In this document: piece after piece, positions 24,081 to 32,763 of the stretch
Position numbering within the stretch: the first letter of the stretch is position 1
Layout: each line of letters begins with the position of its first letter
NCBI RefSeq assembly: GCF_001625085.1
Contig: NZ_BDAW01000082.1
Span: 1 to 43,959 of the forward strand
From: Nocardia acidivorans NBRC 108247
GTDB lineage: Bacteria; Actinomycetota; Actinomycetes; Mycobacteriales; Mycobacteriaceae
Direction: 5' to 3'
Length of the DNA: 43,959 nucleotides
Position numbers and translations under genes: made by a program
The notes under the pieces: generated by a model
What the model was told of the DNA's origin: nothing
The model's database searches: none
What the model saw: the letters and a program-made list of their open reading frames with translations, nothing else

Positions 24081-25154
24081 CTAGACGGTGGAATCGGTGG
24101 GAGTCACATAGCGCCAGATCGGCAGCAGCGCGTTCGAGTCCAGCGGTGCGGGGCCGGTGTGGATGGTCGATTCCAGGCGCTCGGTGATGTGCGCACGGTC
24201 CAGGCCCGGGCCGATGAGGACCAGGGTGCTGGTGCGGGGTTCGTCGCGGGACCACGTGGTGGGTTCGATGGCGATATGCCTGCCGACCATGTGCAGGACG
24301 AACTTTCGGGAGTCCTCGGGAACCGCGAAGGCCAGGAAGCCCTTGGCGCGGAAGAGGCCGGGTGGCGGATCCTCCAGGACGGCGATGACTTCCCGGGGGT
24401 TCAGGTCCACGGGGGTGGTGAAGGAGACGCTTTCATAGGCGTCGTGCAGGTGGCGGTGGTCGTGCCGGTCTGAACAGTGGTCGTGGTCGTCCTCGGCGGA
24501 GCTCTCCAGAAGCAGTTCGTCGAAGCTGAGTTGCTGACCCACACGGAGTTCGGCGGGGTCCCGGGCGGGCAGGTCGAACAGCAGCGCCGGATCTATCCGG
24601 CCCCGGGTGGTGGCGTAGACCGGGACCTGGCCGACCATCTCGGTGATTTCCGCGCGCAGCCCGTCGAGGGCTTCGGGGGTGACGCGGTCGGCCTTGTTCA
24701 GCACGATCATGTCGGCCATGCGCAGGTGCGTGGCGAGTTCGGGGTGCTGGGCACGGGATTGGTGGAAATGTTCGGCATCGACCAGCTCGATGAGCCCGCC
24801 GTAGCGGATGCGCGGATTGTCGCTGCCGGTGACCATGCGGATCAGATTGCGCGGTTCGGCCAGCCCACTGGCCTCCACGACGATCACATCGATGCGCTGT
24901 TTGGGATGCGCCAGCCGATCGAAGAGATCATCGAGTTCGGTGACGTCCACCGCACAGCAGACACAGCCGTTGCCGAGCGAGACCATGGCGTCGACCTGAC
25001 CGGCCACCAGCATGGCATCGATATTCACCGCGCCGAAGTCATTGACCACCACGCCGATCCGGAGGTCGCGATTACGCAGCAGCCGGTTGAGCAGGGTGGT
25101 TTTCCCGGCACCCAGGAATCCGGCCACGATCAGTACTGGGATGCGCCGACTCAT
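24081..25154 (-). CDS. COG0523 (CobW/ZigA-like) metallochaperone GTPase
   Basis: The protein has 357 residues. The P-loop is GFLGAGKTTLLNRLL. The family metal site CxCC occurs in LGNGCVCCAVDV, followed by VEASGLAEP and NKAD. A histidine/aspartate-rich loop (DDHDHCSDRHDHRHLHD, about residues 240-260) separates it from the C-terminal CobW_C domain with LFRAKGFLAF. The family delivers Zn, Co or other metals in a GTP-dependent way; the metal here is not known. The ATG at 25154 is 7 bases after TAGGGT (25162-25167, minus) with no Shine-Dalgarno sequence, so a leaderless start is likely. It lies convergent to moaE, and no Zur-like box was recognised. Confidence 0.88.
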   Translation of the reverse strand: MSRRIPVLIVAGFLGAGKTTLLNRLLRNRDLRIGVVVNDFGAVNIDAMLVAGQVDAMVSLGNGCVCCAVDVTELDDLFDRLAHPKQRIDVIVVEASGLAEPRNLIRMVTGSDNPRIRYGGLIELVDAEHFHQSRAQHPELATHLRMADMIVLNKADRVTPEALDGLRAEITEMVGQVPVYATTRGRIDPALLFDLPARDPAELRVGQQLSFDELLLESSAEDDHDHCSDRHDHRHLHDAYESVSFTTPVDLNPREVIAVLEDPPPGLFRAKGFLAFAVPEDSRKFVLHMVGRHIAIEPTTWSRDEPRTSTLVLIGPGLDRAHITERLESTIHTGPAPLDSNALLPIWRYVTPTDSTV

Positions 25155-25264
25155 TCGGCCCACCCTACGACAGGGCCGTGAGCCAGACGCAGCATGGATG
25201 AAACGAGGCCGAAATACCGGCGTTCTAGCGTGTCGGCCATCGGGCCGATCACGGGAGGTGCGCC

Positions 25265-26746
25265 GTGCTGGTGCGGGACATACTCGACGCGCCGCAGTTG
25301 CGAATGCGACTGCTGCACGGGGATGCGGCGGAGTTGGAGCGACCGGTGGCGCGGGTGTGCGCCACCGATATGCCCGACCCGCGGCCGTTCGTGACCGCGG
25401 GCGCGCTGGTGTGCACGGGATTGGTGTGGCGGCAGACGGCCGCCGACGCGGATCGATACATCGGCCTGCTCGCCGAGGCCGGGGTCGCCGGGGTCGTGGC
25501 GGGTCAGGCATTGCACGGACATGTGCCGCAGGATGTGCTGGACGCCTGCGAGAAGTACGGTCTGCCACTGCTTTCCGCACCGCAGAGCGTGCCGTTCAGT
25601 CGAATCATCGAGTACCTGGCCGAGCAGGCGGCCGAATTGCGCTGGCGGCGTGTGCAATCGCGGGTGGATCGGCAGCGCCGCCTGCTCGCGGCCGTGGCCG
25701 GTGGCAGCACCGTCGGGGATCTGATCGCCGATATCGCACTGGAGCAGGATGTCTCGGCCTGGGTGGTGACCGCGACCGGACGGGTGATCGCCGGGACCGC
25801 GCCCATCTCCGAGGAGGAACTGGATCGGATCGTCGGCACCGCGCTCACCGCGCCCCGACTCCCCGCCGTCACGGCGGGGGCGATGCGAGTCCTTCAGATC
25901 GGGGCCGGGGATCGAATCACCGCCTGGTACCTGGTGATTCGACCCGCCGCAGCCGAACCGGAGGTCTTCGGCTCGGACCTGGCCGCCGTCACCGAGCTCT
26001 ATCGGCAGCGAAGCATGGATCGCCTGCATCTGGATTGGGAGCTGATCGACCGCTTCCCGGCCCAGCCCGCCGATCGACCCGGCACGCACACCGTCGCGGT
26101 GGTGTGCGAGCTGCGCCCGGGCGAAACCCTCACCGGAACAGGACTTCCCGAAGTTCGCGCGGCCCTGCACGACGTGCTGTCCGGCGTCACCACCTCGGTG
26201 GATCGGGAAGGCAGACTCATCGCGCTCGTCGATGCGACGCAGGACGTGACCGCCGACACGCTGCGCCGCCGCTTCGGCCGACTCGCCCCCGCACTGGCCG
26301 GTGCTCGTCTCGCATTCGGCGTGAGCGCCCGGCAGCGGGACGAATCCCTCTCCGGCAGCATCGCCGCCGCCGCGTCCGCCGCCACCGCAGCGCTCGATGA
26401 CGATGCGGCGGTCAGTGTCCGCATCGCCGATATCGATACGGCCGTGGGCCTTTTCACCGCGATCCCCGGCGGCCTGCAACGCCGTTTCGCCGAGCGGGTA
26501 CTGGGGCCGGTCGTCGACTACGACCGAAAAACCGGTGCGGGCCTGATGGAAACCCTCGAGGTCTACCTCGGCTGCGAGGGCTCCTGGCGGCAGGCGGCGG
26601 ACCGAATGCACCTGCACCTCAATACGGTTCGCTACCGCATCGGCCGCGTCGAGGAACTCACCGGCCGCGACCTGGCCCGCCTCGACGACCGTCTGGACCT
26701 GTACCTGGCCATGCGCACGCTCACCGCTCACGCCGCCTCGGCCTAG
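25265..26746 (+). CDS. PucR-family regulator, probably of purine catabolism
   Basis: The 493-residue protein begins with the PucR N-terminal domain: LVRDILDAPQLRMRLLHGDA, then VARVCATDMPDPRPFVTAG. It ends with the PucR C-terminal helix-turn-helix, YLGCEGSWRQAADRMHLHLN followed by TVRYRIGRVEELTGRDL. PucR of Bacillus activates purine degradation genes in response to allantoin-type signals. Here the next genes encode uricase and a purine permease, which supports the same role by inference. GTG at 25265 has GGGAGG 6 bases upstream. The gene is divergent from the CobW-like gene. Confidence 0.9.
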   Translation: MLVRDILDAPQLRMRLLHGDAAELERPVARVCATDMPDPRPFVTAGALVCTGLVWRQTAADADRYIGLLAEAGVAGVVAGQALHGHVPQDVLDACEKYGLPLLSAPQSVPFSRIIEYLAEQAAELRWRRVQSRVDRQRRLLAAVAGGSTVGDLIADIALEQDVSAWVVTATGRVIAGTAPISEEELDRIVGTALTAPRLPAVTAGAMRVLQIGAGDRITAWYLVIRPAAAEPEVFGSDLAAVTELYRQRSMDRLHLDWELIDRFPAQPADRPGTHTVAVVCELRPGETLTGTGLPEVRAALHDVLSGVTTSVDREGRLIALVDATQDVTADTLRRRFGRLAPALAGARLAFGVSARQRDESLSGSIAAAASAATAALDDDAAVSVRIADIDTAVGLFTAIPGGLQRRFAERVLGPVVDYDRKTGAGLMETLEVYLGCEGSWRQAADRMHLHLNTVRYRIGRVEELTGRDLARLDDRLDLYLAMRTLTAHAASA

Positions 26747-26838
26747 GGTCGTTCAGCCGAAATATGGTGCTGCGGTGAAGGTGTGGATCCCGGCCGAAAC
26801 CACGCCGGAAGGATGGGGACGGTCGAGCCCGCTCGCGG

Positions 26839-27095
26839 TTCGGGGCCGGTCCGACTTGCCATGGTGTCGGAGCCAGGTCCGAACGGCCGCGGTATCGGAG
26901 CCGGGTCCAAACCGCCGTGCTGTCGGAGCCGGGTCCGAACCGCCGTGCTGTCGGAGCCGGGTGCGACAGCCGTGCTGTCGGGGCCGGTCCGAACCGCCGT
27001 CGTGTCGGGGCCGGTCCGACTTGCCATGGTGTCGGAGCCAGGTCCGAACCGCCGTGCTGTCGGAGCCGGGTGCGACAGCCGTGGTGTCGGGGCGG
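26839..27095. repeat. Tandem array of about nine 27/28-bp units
   Basis: Units begin TCGGRGCC and read roughly GGGTCCGAACCGCCGTGCTG. They start at 26839, 26867, 26895, 26923, 26951, 26978, 27005, 27032 and 27060, with a partial unit after 27087. Lengths alternate between 27 and 28 bp, so no reading frame is kept across the array. Higher-order order is visible: the unit with ACTTGCCATGGTG occurs at 26839 and 27005, the CCAGGTCC unit follows both, and the GTGCGACAGCC unit occurs at 26951 and 27060. The array fills the convergent gap between pucR and the uricase gene and ends at the uricase stop codon. Confidence 0.9.
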
Positions 27096-28016
27096 TCAGA
27101 CCGCACCGGTGTAGGGGTCCCAGGCGGTGCCCGCGTCGGGGGCGTCCGCGCGCAGGACCGAGGCGTGGATGAGGCCGTAGGGGCGGTCGTCGGCGTAGAA
27201 GACCTCGCCGTTGTTGGGGACGTCGAAACGGGAGAGGTCGAAGGACCAGTGGTGTTTATTGGGGGCGGACATGCGGATCTCGGCGAGGCAGGGGTACGCC
27301 TCGAGCGCCGCCTGTCCCATTTGGAAGAGGGTCTGCTGGAGGGCTTTGGAGTGCAGGGTGGCGAATTCGGCGATCATGACCGCGCGGATGCCGTCGTAGG
27401 TGGCGTCCCAATCCTGCGGATCGGTGGCAAAGCGCCAGCGGGCGGTGAGGCTGGTGGCGAGAATGCGATCGTAGGCCGGTTCCAGGACGGTGAACTCGTC
27501 GGTGAGGAAGCCCGCGAACTCCGATCCGGTGGATTTGAGGATGACCAGGTCCTTGACACCGCCGATCACCCATTCCCGTTGCGCCGCACCGGTTCCCGTC
27601 ACGGTGACGGCGGCAATACGGATTTCCGGGCCGACCCTGGTCCAGGTGTGGTCGTGGCCGCCGCCGTGCACCGGAACCCGCTGCCAGGCGTACTCCTCGA
27701 TCTCGATGCGCGCGGATTCGACCGTGGCGATGTCATCGGCGAAATGCCGGGCCAGGGCCTGCCCGTACTGTTCGATACTGCCGTCACCGTGCGTCTTGGC
27801 GTAGGTGAAGATGGTCTGCTTCTGCGAATCGGTGGGCAGCACCCCGCCCTGATCGCCGACGGTATGCGCCTCGTCGAAAGCCCCACGCAGGCAGGACGAT
27901 ACGTTCAGATCGCGGATCTCATGCCGCGCGGTATCGCGATAGATGCGCACCACCCGGTTCTCGGCCTTGCCATACTGATGCGGGCCGAGCACGATCTTGC
28001 CGGTCAACTCGGTCAT
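27096..28016 (-). CDS. Urate oxidase (uricase)
   Basis: A 306-residue uricase with two T-fold domains. Recognisable segments are KIVLGPHQYGKAENRVVRI, FTYAKTHGDGSIEQYGQALA with the active-site threonine region, LKSTGSEFAGFLTDEFTVLE, ARWRFATDPQDWDATYDGIR, and NKHHWSFDLSRF with the conserved histidines. It oxidises urate to 5-hydroxyisourate without a cofactor. ATG at 28016 has GGGAG about 6 bases upstream. It is divergent from the NCS2 permease and next to PucR, so purine catabolism is coherent. No hydroxyisourate hydrolase or OHCU decarboxylase gene lies in the window. Confidence 0.93.
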   Translation of the reverse strand: MTELTGKIVLGPHQYGKAENRVVRIYRDTARHEIRDLNVSSCLRGAFDEAHTVGDQGGVLPTDSQKQTIFTYAKTHGDGSIEQYGQALARHFADDIATVESARIEIEEYAWQRVPVHGGGHDHTWTRVGPEIRIAAVTVTGTGAAQREWVIGGVKDLVILKSTGSEFAGFLTDEFTVLEPAYDRILATSLTARWRFATDPQDWDATYDGIRAVMIAEFATLHSKALQQTLFQMGQAALEAYPCLAEIRMSAPNKHHWSFDLSRFDVPNNGEVFYADDRPYGLIHASVLRADAPDAGTAWDPYTGAV

Positions 28017-28198
28017 GGTCGTCTCCCGTGGTCGATGAACACCTTGCCCCACTGTGGCGTACCCGCGCCGCCGCACACGCTGGTTCACAAGACAAAACAC
28101 CGCGGGCGATCCGCCGTCCGCTTAGGCATATCGGACAAACCACCGGATGGCCGCGGCTGCCTAGCCTGAATCAACCGCACGCGCCGTAGGGAGCCATC

Positions 28199-29563
28199 AT
28201 GACCTCGCCCCACCCCGTCGACACCCGATTGCCATGGCATCGGCTGCTGGCCTTCGGTATTCAGCATGTGCTGATCATGTACACCGGATGTGTGACCGTT
28301 CCACTGGTCTTCGGTGCGGCCGCCGGGCTGGACAAAACCACCGTGGGACTGCTGATCAGCGCGGACCTGCTGGTGGCCGGAATCATCACCCTGGTGCAGA
28401 GCCTGGGACTGGGTCGTTTCGCGGGCGCTCGCCTGCCGATCATCACCGGTGCGACCTTCGTGGCGATGAGCCCGATGATCTTGATTGCCAAGCAGTACGG
28501 ACTGCCCGCCGTCTACGGTTCCATGCTCATCGGCGGTCTGGTCGGCATCGCACTGGCGTGGCCGTTCGCCACGGTGGTGCGGTTCTTCCCGCCGCTGGTC
28601 AGCGGCACGGTGCTGACCGTGGTCGGCGTCTCGCTCATCGGTGTGGCCGGTGGGCTGATCGTGGGCAGCAATCCGAAGGCGCCGTCGTTCGGCGCGATCT
28701 CCCATATCGTGCTGGCGGCCGTGGTGCTGCTCATCGCCTTGATCGGCACCGTCTTCGGGCGCGGAATCTGGTCGCAGCTGGGCATTCTCATCGCACTCGT
28801 GGTCGGTGTACTCCTGTCCATTCCCATGGGTCTGATCACCCTGGACGGCGTCTCGGGCACCGCGTGGCTGGGCGCACCGCACGTGTTCTATTTCGGCGCA
28901 CCGCAATTCCCTCTCACGGCGGTGGTGGCCATGAGCATTGTGATGGCCGTGGTCTTCGCCGAATCCACCGCCAGCATGCTGGCGATCGGCGAGATCACCG
29001 GGAAGAAACTCGAGCGCGCGGATCTGGCACGCGGCCTGATCGGCGACGGCCTCTCGGCGGTGCTGGCGGGTGTGTTCAGCTCCTTCATCGATACCGTCTT
29101 CAATCAGAATGTCGGCGCGGTCTCCGCCACCCGGGTGTACAGCCGCTATGTGACCGCGGTCAGCGGTGCGATTCTGGTAATTCTGGGCCTGGTACCGCGT
29201 TTCGGCGCGATTGTGGCCGCCGTCCCGCAGCCCGTGGTGGGTGGTGTGGGCCTGGTGCTGTTCGCCACCATCGCGGTGATCGGCGTGGACACCCTGCGCC
29301 GCGCCGATCTCGCGGACCGGGTGAACCTCTCGATTGTCGCGGTCGCCATCGGCGTCGGCCTGGTGCCGGTGCTCACCAAGGGCATGTTCGACAAGTTCCC
29401 GACCTCGGCGCAGATCCTGCTCAATAGCGGCATCTCGCTGGCGGCGGCCACCGCATTCCTGCTGAATCTGCTCTTCAACCACACCAAACTCGGCGAGATC
29501 GCCCGTGGAGCAATCGAATCCGCCCCCGCCGAGCCGGAACCCCAGGATCCGATCGCCGCCTGA
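28199..29563 (+). CDS. NCS2-family purine (xanthine/urate) permease
   Basis: This membrane protein of 454 residues has about 12-14 hydrophobic helices. It opens with LAFGIQHVLIMYTGCVTVPL, the QH-containing first helix of NCS2 symporters, and has 'PIITGATFVAMSPMI' and FAESTASMLAIGEITGKKLE. The late motif PQPVVGGVGLVLFATIAVIG corresponds to the NCS2 signature. It imports purines by proton or sodium symport. The choice between xanthine and urate is not readable, but the neighbouring uricase favours urate or xanthine. AGGGAG lies 5 bases before the ATG. The gene ends one base from the stop of the opposing helix-turn-helix gene. Confidence 0.9.
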   Translation: MTSPHPVDTRLPWHRLLAFGIQHVLIMYTGCVTVPLVFGAAAGLDKTTVGLLISADLLVAGIITLVQSLGLGRFAGARLPIITGATFVAMSPMILIAKQYGLPAVYGSMLIGGLVGIALAWPFATVVRFFPPLVSGTVLTVVGVSLIGVAGGLIVGSNPKAPSFGAISHIVLAAVVLLIALIGTVFGRGIWSQLGILIALVVGVLLSIPMGLITLDGVSGTAWLGAPHVFYFGAPQFPLTAVVAMSIVMAVVFAESTASMLAIGEITGKKLERADLARGLIGDGLSAVLAGVFSSFIDTVFNQNVGAVSATRVYSRYVTAVSGAILVILGLVPRFGAIVAAVPQPVVGGVGLVLFATIAVIGVDTLRRADLADRVNLSIVAVAIGVGLVPVLTKGMFDKFPTSAQILLNSGISLAAATAFLLNLLFNHTKLGEIARGAIESAPAEPEPQDPIAA

Positions 29564-29564
29564 G

Positions 29565-29879
29565 CTAGGTCGGCAGCGAGGCCGATAGGCCGGGGCGAGG
29601 CTGCGGTGCGCAGGGCGGTGGCCGCCGATGCCGGGTGAGGTAGTCGCGGTAGGTCGCCGAATGGATGGTGAGCCGTCCCCGATGGGTGACCTGCCAGGTG
29701 GCGGGGGTGTGCAGGGTCGCCAGGGCCAGGCCCGTCTGCGACAGGCCGTGCAGTGCCCGCCGGGCCGCGCCGGCGGTGAGACCCGTTGCGGCGCACAGTT
29801 GGCGAACGGTGAGCGCGGCCGGGAACTCCGGCCGGGCCAAGGCGGCAAGCACTCTGGCTTCGGATTCGGTCAAGGCCAT
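29565..29879 (-). CDS. Small winged-helix DNA-binding protein
   Basis: A 104-residue protein reads M-A-L-T-E-S-E-A-R-V-L-A-A-L, then LTVRQLCAATGLTAGAARRA, a helix-turn-helix, followed by LHGLSQTGLALATL and GRLTIHSATYRDYLTRHRR, a wing and tail. It resembles small MarR/ArsR-like or replication-initiator-like winged helices, but I cannot place it in a family. GGAAGG lies 8 bases before the ATG at 29879. It converges on the purine permease gene. Its target is unknown, and a role in purine or sulfate uptake control is only a guess from position. Confidence 0.7.
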   Translation of the reverse strand: MALTESEARVLAALARPEFPAALTVRQLCAATGLTAGAARRALHGLSQTGLALATLHTPATWQVTHRGRLTIHSATYRDYLTRHRRPPPCAPQPRPGLSASLPT

Positions 29880-29994
29880 GGTGTGGGCCTTCCATCGGTC
29901 GATCGCTGAGCAAATGGCTGGTATCCATCGGCTGCTCTCAGCGTGGCCGACAAACGCCCAACCGTAAAGCTCTACGAAACCTTCGCACCCCCAC

Positions 29995-30013
29995 ACCCGG
30001 CGTGTCGCCGGGT
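29995..30013 (-). terminator. Hairpin after the sulfate-transport operon
   Basis: ACCCGGCG (29995-30002) pairs with CGCCGGGT (30006-30013) around a 3-base loop, 9 bases past the cysA stop on the minus strand. No T tract follows. Confidence 0.6.
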
Positions 30014-30021
30014 CCGGGTGC

Positions 30022-31041
30022 TCAGGAGACCGGGACGACGGCGACCGGGGCGAGCGGCAGCTCCGGAATCCGGGTGGCGCGCGCGTACACGGTCTCACCC
30101 TCCGCCAAATGCAGGGCCTCGGCATCGCCGCGGGTGACCTGCGCGGTGAACAGATCACCGGTGGCGGCATTGCGGAGTTCGACGCGAACCTCGAAGCCCA
30201 GGTGCACGACTCGCTCGACCGTGGCACGGGTGACGCCCGCGGACTGCGCGGTGCCCTCGTGCGCGGCCAGGGCCATGGAGGGATCGCGGCCGACGCGAAT
30301 ATCGTGCGGGCGCACCAGATGGCCGTTCAACTTGGCCACCGCACCCAGGAATGACATGACGAAATCGTTTGCGGGCCGGTCGTATACGTCCTCGGGCGTA
30401 CCGACCTGTTCGATGCGCCCCTTGTTCATGACCGCGATGCGGTCCGCCACATCCAGGGCCTCTTCCTGGTCGTGGGTGACCAGCACGGTGGTCACGTGCA
30501 CCTCCTCGTGCAGCCGCCGCAGCCAAGTCCGAAGATCCGCACGGACTTTCGCGTCCAGCGCGCCGAACGGCTCATCGAGCAGCAGCACCTGCGGATCCAC
30601 CGCGAGCGCGCGGGCCAGCGCCATGCGCTGGCGCTGACCGCCGGAAAGCTGTGCGGGATACCGATGCTGGAACCCGTCGAGCCCGACGATCTCCAGCAGA
30701 TCGTCGACCTTCTTCTTGATCTCCGGCTTGGGCCGCTTGCGGATCTTGAGTCCGAACGCCACATTGTCGCGCACGGTCATATGCTTGAACGCCGCGTAAT
30801 GCTGGAAGACGAATCCGATATCGCGCTTCTGCGGCGACACATTGGTCACATCGCGTTCGGCGATGGTGACGATCCCGCTGTCCAGGGTCTCGAGTCCGGC
30901 GATCGAGCGCAGCAGCGTCGACTTGCCCGAGCCGGACGGCCCCAGCAGCGCGGTCAACTCCCCGGAAGGAATGTCGAGGCTGACATCGTCGAGCGCGGCG
31001 AAGGTCCCGTAGCGCTTGTTGGCATTGGTCACGGTGATCAT
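30022..31041 (-). CDS. cysA: Sulfate/thiosulfate ABC importer ATP-binding subunit
   Basis: The 339-residue ATPase has the Walker A motif GPSGSGKSTLL, the Q-loop in FVFQHYAAFKHMTVRDNVAF, the signature LSGGQRQRMALARAL, the Walker B motif VLLLDEPFGALD and the switch VLVTHDQEEALDV. A C-terminal TOBE-like domain covers about 240-339. The start overlaps the cysW stop as ATGA (31038-31041). It is the last gene of subI-cysT-cysW-cysA, the same order as M. tuberculosis Rv2400c-Rv2397c, and powers sulfate uptake. Confidence 0.95.
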   Translation of the reverse strand: MITVTNANKRYGTFAALDDVSLDIPSGELTALLGPSGSGKSTLLRSIAGLETLDSGIVTIAERDVTNVSPQKRDIGFVFQHYAAFKHMTVRDNVAFGLKIRKRPKPEIKKKVDDLLEIVGLDGFQHRYPAQLSGGQRQRMALARALAVDPQVLLLDEPFGALDAKVRADLRTWLRRLHEEVHVTTVLVTHDQEEALDVADRIAVMNKGRIEQVGTPEDVYDRPANDFVMSFLGAVAKLNGHLVRPHDIRVGRDPSMALAAHEGTAQSAGVTRATVERVVHLGFEVRVELRNAATGDLFTAQVTRGDAEALHLAEGETVYARATRIPELPLAPVAVVPVS

Positions 31042-31847
31042 TTGGCAGTGCCCCGCTTGCGTTCGAGGAGTGTCATCAGAAGAAGGACGATGAGGGCGAT
31101 ACCCATGAGCAGGGTCGCCGCGCAGTACGCGCCGAAGGTGTTGTGGTCGTTCGTGTACCGCCCGTGCACCAGCAGGGTAAGCGTCTGGGATTTACCCGGC
31201 AGCGCCGTGGACACCATGATCACCGCGCCGAATTCGCCGAGCGCACGCGCCACGGTGAGCACGATGCCGTAGGTCAGGCCCCAGCGGATGGCGGGCAGAG
31301 TGATCCGCCAGAACGTCTGCCAGCGCGATGCTCCCAGCGTCGCGGCGGCCTGCTCCTGATCGTCGCCGATCTCGTGCAGCACCGGTTCCACCTCGCGCAC
31401 CACGAACGGCAGTGTCACGAAGATGGTGGCCAGCACCATGCCCGGCAGATTGAAGATCACCTTGAGCCCGTGATTCTCCAGCCCGCCGAACCAGCCGTGC
31501 GCACCCCACAGCATGATGAGCGAAACACCCACCACGACGGGGGAAACCGCGAACGGCAGATCGACCAGACCCTGAACCAGGTTGCGGCCCGGGAACTTTC
31601 CGCGCACCAGCGCCAGCGCCGTGAGCACGCCGAACACCACATTGATGGGCACCACGATGGCCACGATCAACAGCGACAGTTGCAGCGCCGACTGCGCGGC
31701 CGGGGTGGTGACCGAGTCGATGAACGCGCCGACGCCGCGCTCGAAGGTCCGCCAGAAGATGATGATCAGCGGCAGCACCAGCAGTACACCGAGATACGTC
31801 AGCGCGATGGTGCGCAGCGAAATACGGGTCCACGGAGCAAGTTTCAT
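31038..31847 (-). CDS. cysW: Sulfate ABC importer permease
   Basis: This permease of 269 residues has six predicted helices and starts TRISLRTIALTYLGVLLVLP. The EAA loop that contacts CysA reads QAAATLGASRWQTFWRITLP. 'ARALGEFGAVIMVS' and the late 'LLVHGRYTNDHNTFGAYCAA' are typical of CysW. The start overlaps the cysT stop as ATGA (31844-31847), and the stop overlaps cysA. It forms the heterodimeric channel with CysT. Confidence 0.95.
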   Translation of the reverse strand: MKLAPWTRISLRTIALTYLGVLLVLPLIIIFWRTFERGVGAFIDSVTTPAAQSALQLSLLIVAIVVPINVVFGVLTALALVRGKFPGRNLVQGLVDLPFAVSPVVVGVSLIMLWGAHGWFGGLENHGLKVIFNLPGMVLATIFVTLPFVVREVEPVLHEIGDDQEQAAATLGASRWQTFWRITLPAIRWGLTYGIVLTVARALGEFGAVIMVSTALPGKSQTLTLLVHGRYTNDHNTFGAYCAATLLMGIALIVLLLMTLLERKRGTAK

Positions 31848-32728
31848 CGCGATTCCTGTTCCTTGCGGGCGGTCCGGTCCGCGAACAGGCGCAGCACCAG
31901 CAGGGACACGAACGAGATCACCAGCAGCGCCACCGAGACCGCGGCCGCGTTGACCGGCCGGTCGATCTCGATCTGCTGCTGGATGTACTGCGAGGCCATC
32001 TGCGTCTCACGCGGAATATTGCCGCCGATCAGCACCACCGACCCGTATTCGCCGATGGCGCGGGCGAAGGCGAGCCCGCCGCCGCTGATGATGGCCGGGG
32101 CCAGCGTGGGCAGCAGAATCTGCCGGAAGGTGGTCCAGTTGTCCGCGCCGAGTGACGCGGCGGCCTGCTCCACCTCCTTGTCGACCTCGATCAGCACCGG
32201 CTGCACCGAACGCACCACGAACGGGAGCGTCACGAAGGCCAGCGCCACGATGATGCCGGGCTGGGTGGCATTGAGATGCACATTGATCGGGCTGCGCGGT
32301 CCGTACAGCGCGAGCAGCACGATGCTGGCCACAATGGTGGGCAGGGCGAACGGCAGATCGATGAGCGCGTTGACGATCCCCTTGCCCGGGAATTCGTCGC
32401 GCACCAGCACCCAGGCGATCAGGGTGCCCATGATGACGTTGACCACCGCCACGATCACCGAGACGACGATGGTCACCTTCAGCGAATCCAGTGCGGCGGG
32501 CGCGGTGACCGCATCCCAGAATCCGGACCAGCCGTCACCGAAGGAGTTGTAGGTCAGGGCCGCCAGCGGCAGCAACACGATGATGCTGAGCCACAGCACC
32601 GACGTGGCGATGCCGATCGGGCCGACGGACCCGGTCACCCGCAGCCAGGAACGGCCCGGCCCGGGTTTCTTCTTCACCGAAACGCCGGGACCGGTGCCGG
32701 TCCCGGCGTTCGCGCTGCTGTCACTCAC
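31844..32728 (-). CDS. cysT: Sulfate ABC importer permease
   Basis: A 294-residue permease. A cytosolic N-terminal extension rich in Gly/Lys/Pro (about residues 1-40) precedes six helices. The EAA loop is QAAASLGADNWTTFRQILLP. 'ARAIGEYGSVVLIGGNIPRE' and 'PINVHLNATQPGIIVALAFV' fit CysT/CysU. It starts 35 bases after the subI stop and overlaps cysW by 4 bases. It pairs with CysW. Confidence 0.94.
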   Translation of the reverse strand: MSDSSANAGTGTGPGVSVKKKPGPGRSWLRVTGSVGPIGIATSVLWLSIIVLLPLAALTYNSFGDGWSGFWDAVTAPAALDSLKVTIVVSVIVAVVNVIMGTLIAWVLVRDEFPGKGIVNALIDLPFALPTIVASIVLLALYGPRSPINVHLNATQPGIIVALAFVTLPFVVRSVQPVLIEVDKEVEQAAASLGADNWTTFRQILLPTLAPAIISGGGLAFARAIGEYGSVVLIGGNIPRETQMASQYIQQQIEIDRPVNAAAVSVALLVISFVSLLVLRLFADRTARKEQESR

Positions 32729-32763
32729 GGTATCGAGTATCGCTTGTGGGCCAGGTCACTCGA

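Noticed and set aside
26839..27095. CRISPR-like array
   Set aside because: Units are directly adjacent with no spacers of unrelated sequence, and no cas genes are present; it is a tandem minisatellite.
28085..29848. Long minus-strand reading frame opposite the NCS2 permease
   Set aside because: It mirrors the codon bias of the real permease gene; it is His/Asp/Gln-rich with no recognisable domain or ribosome site.
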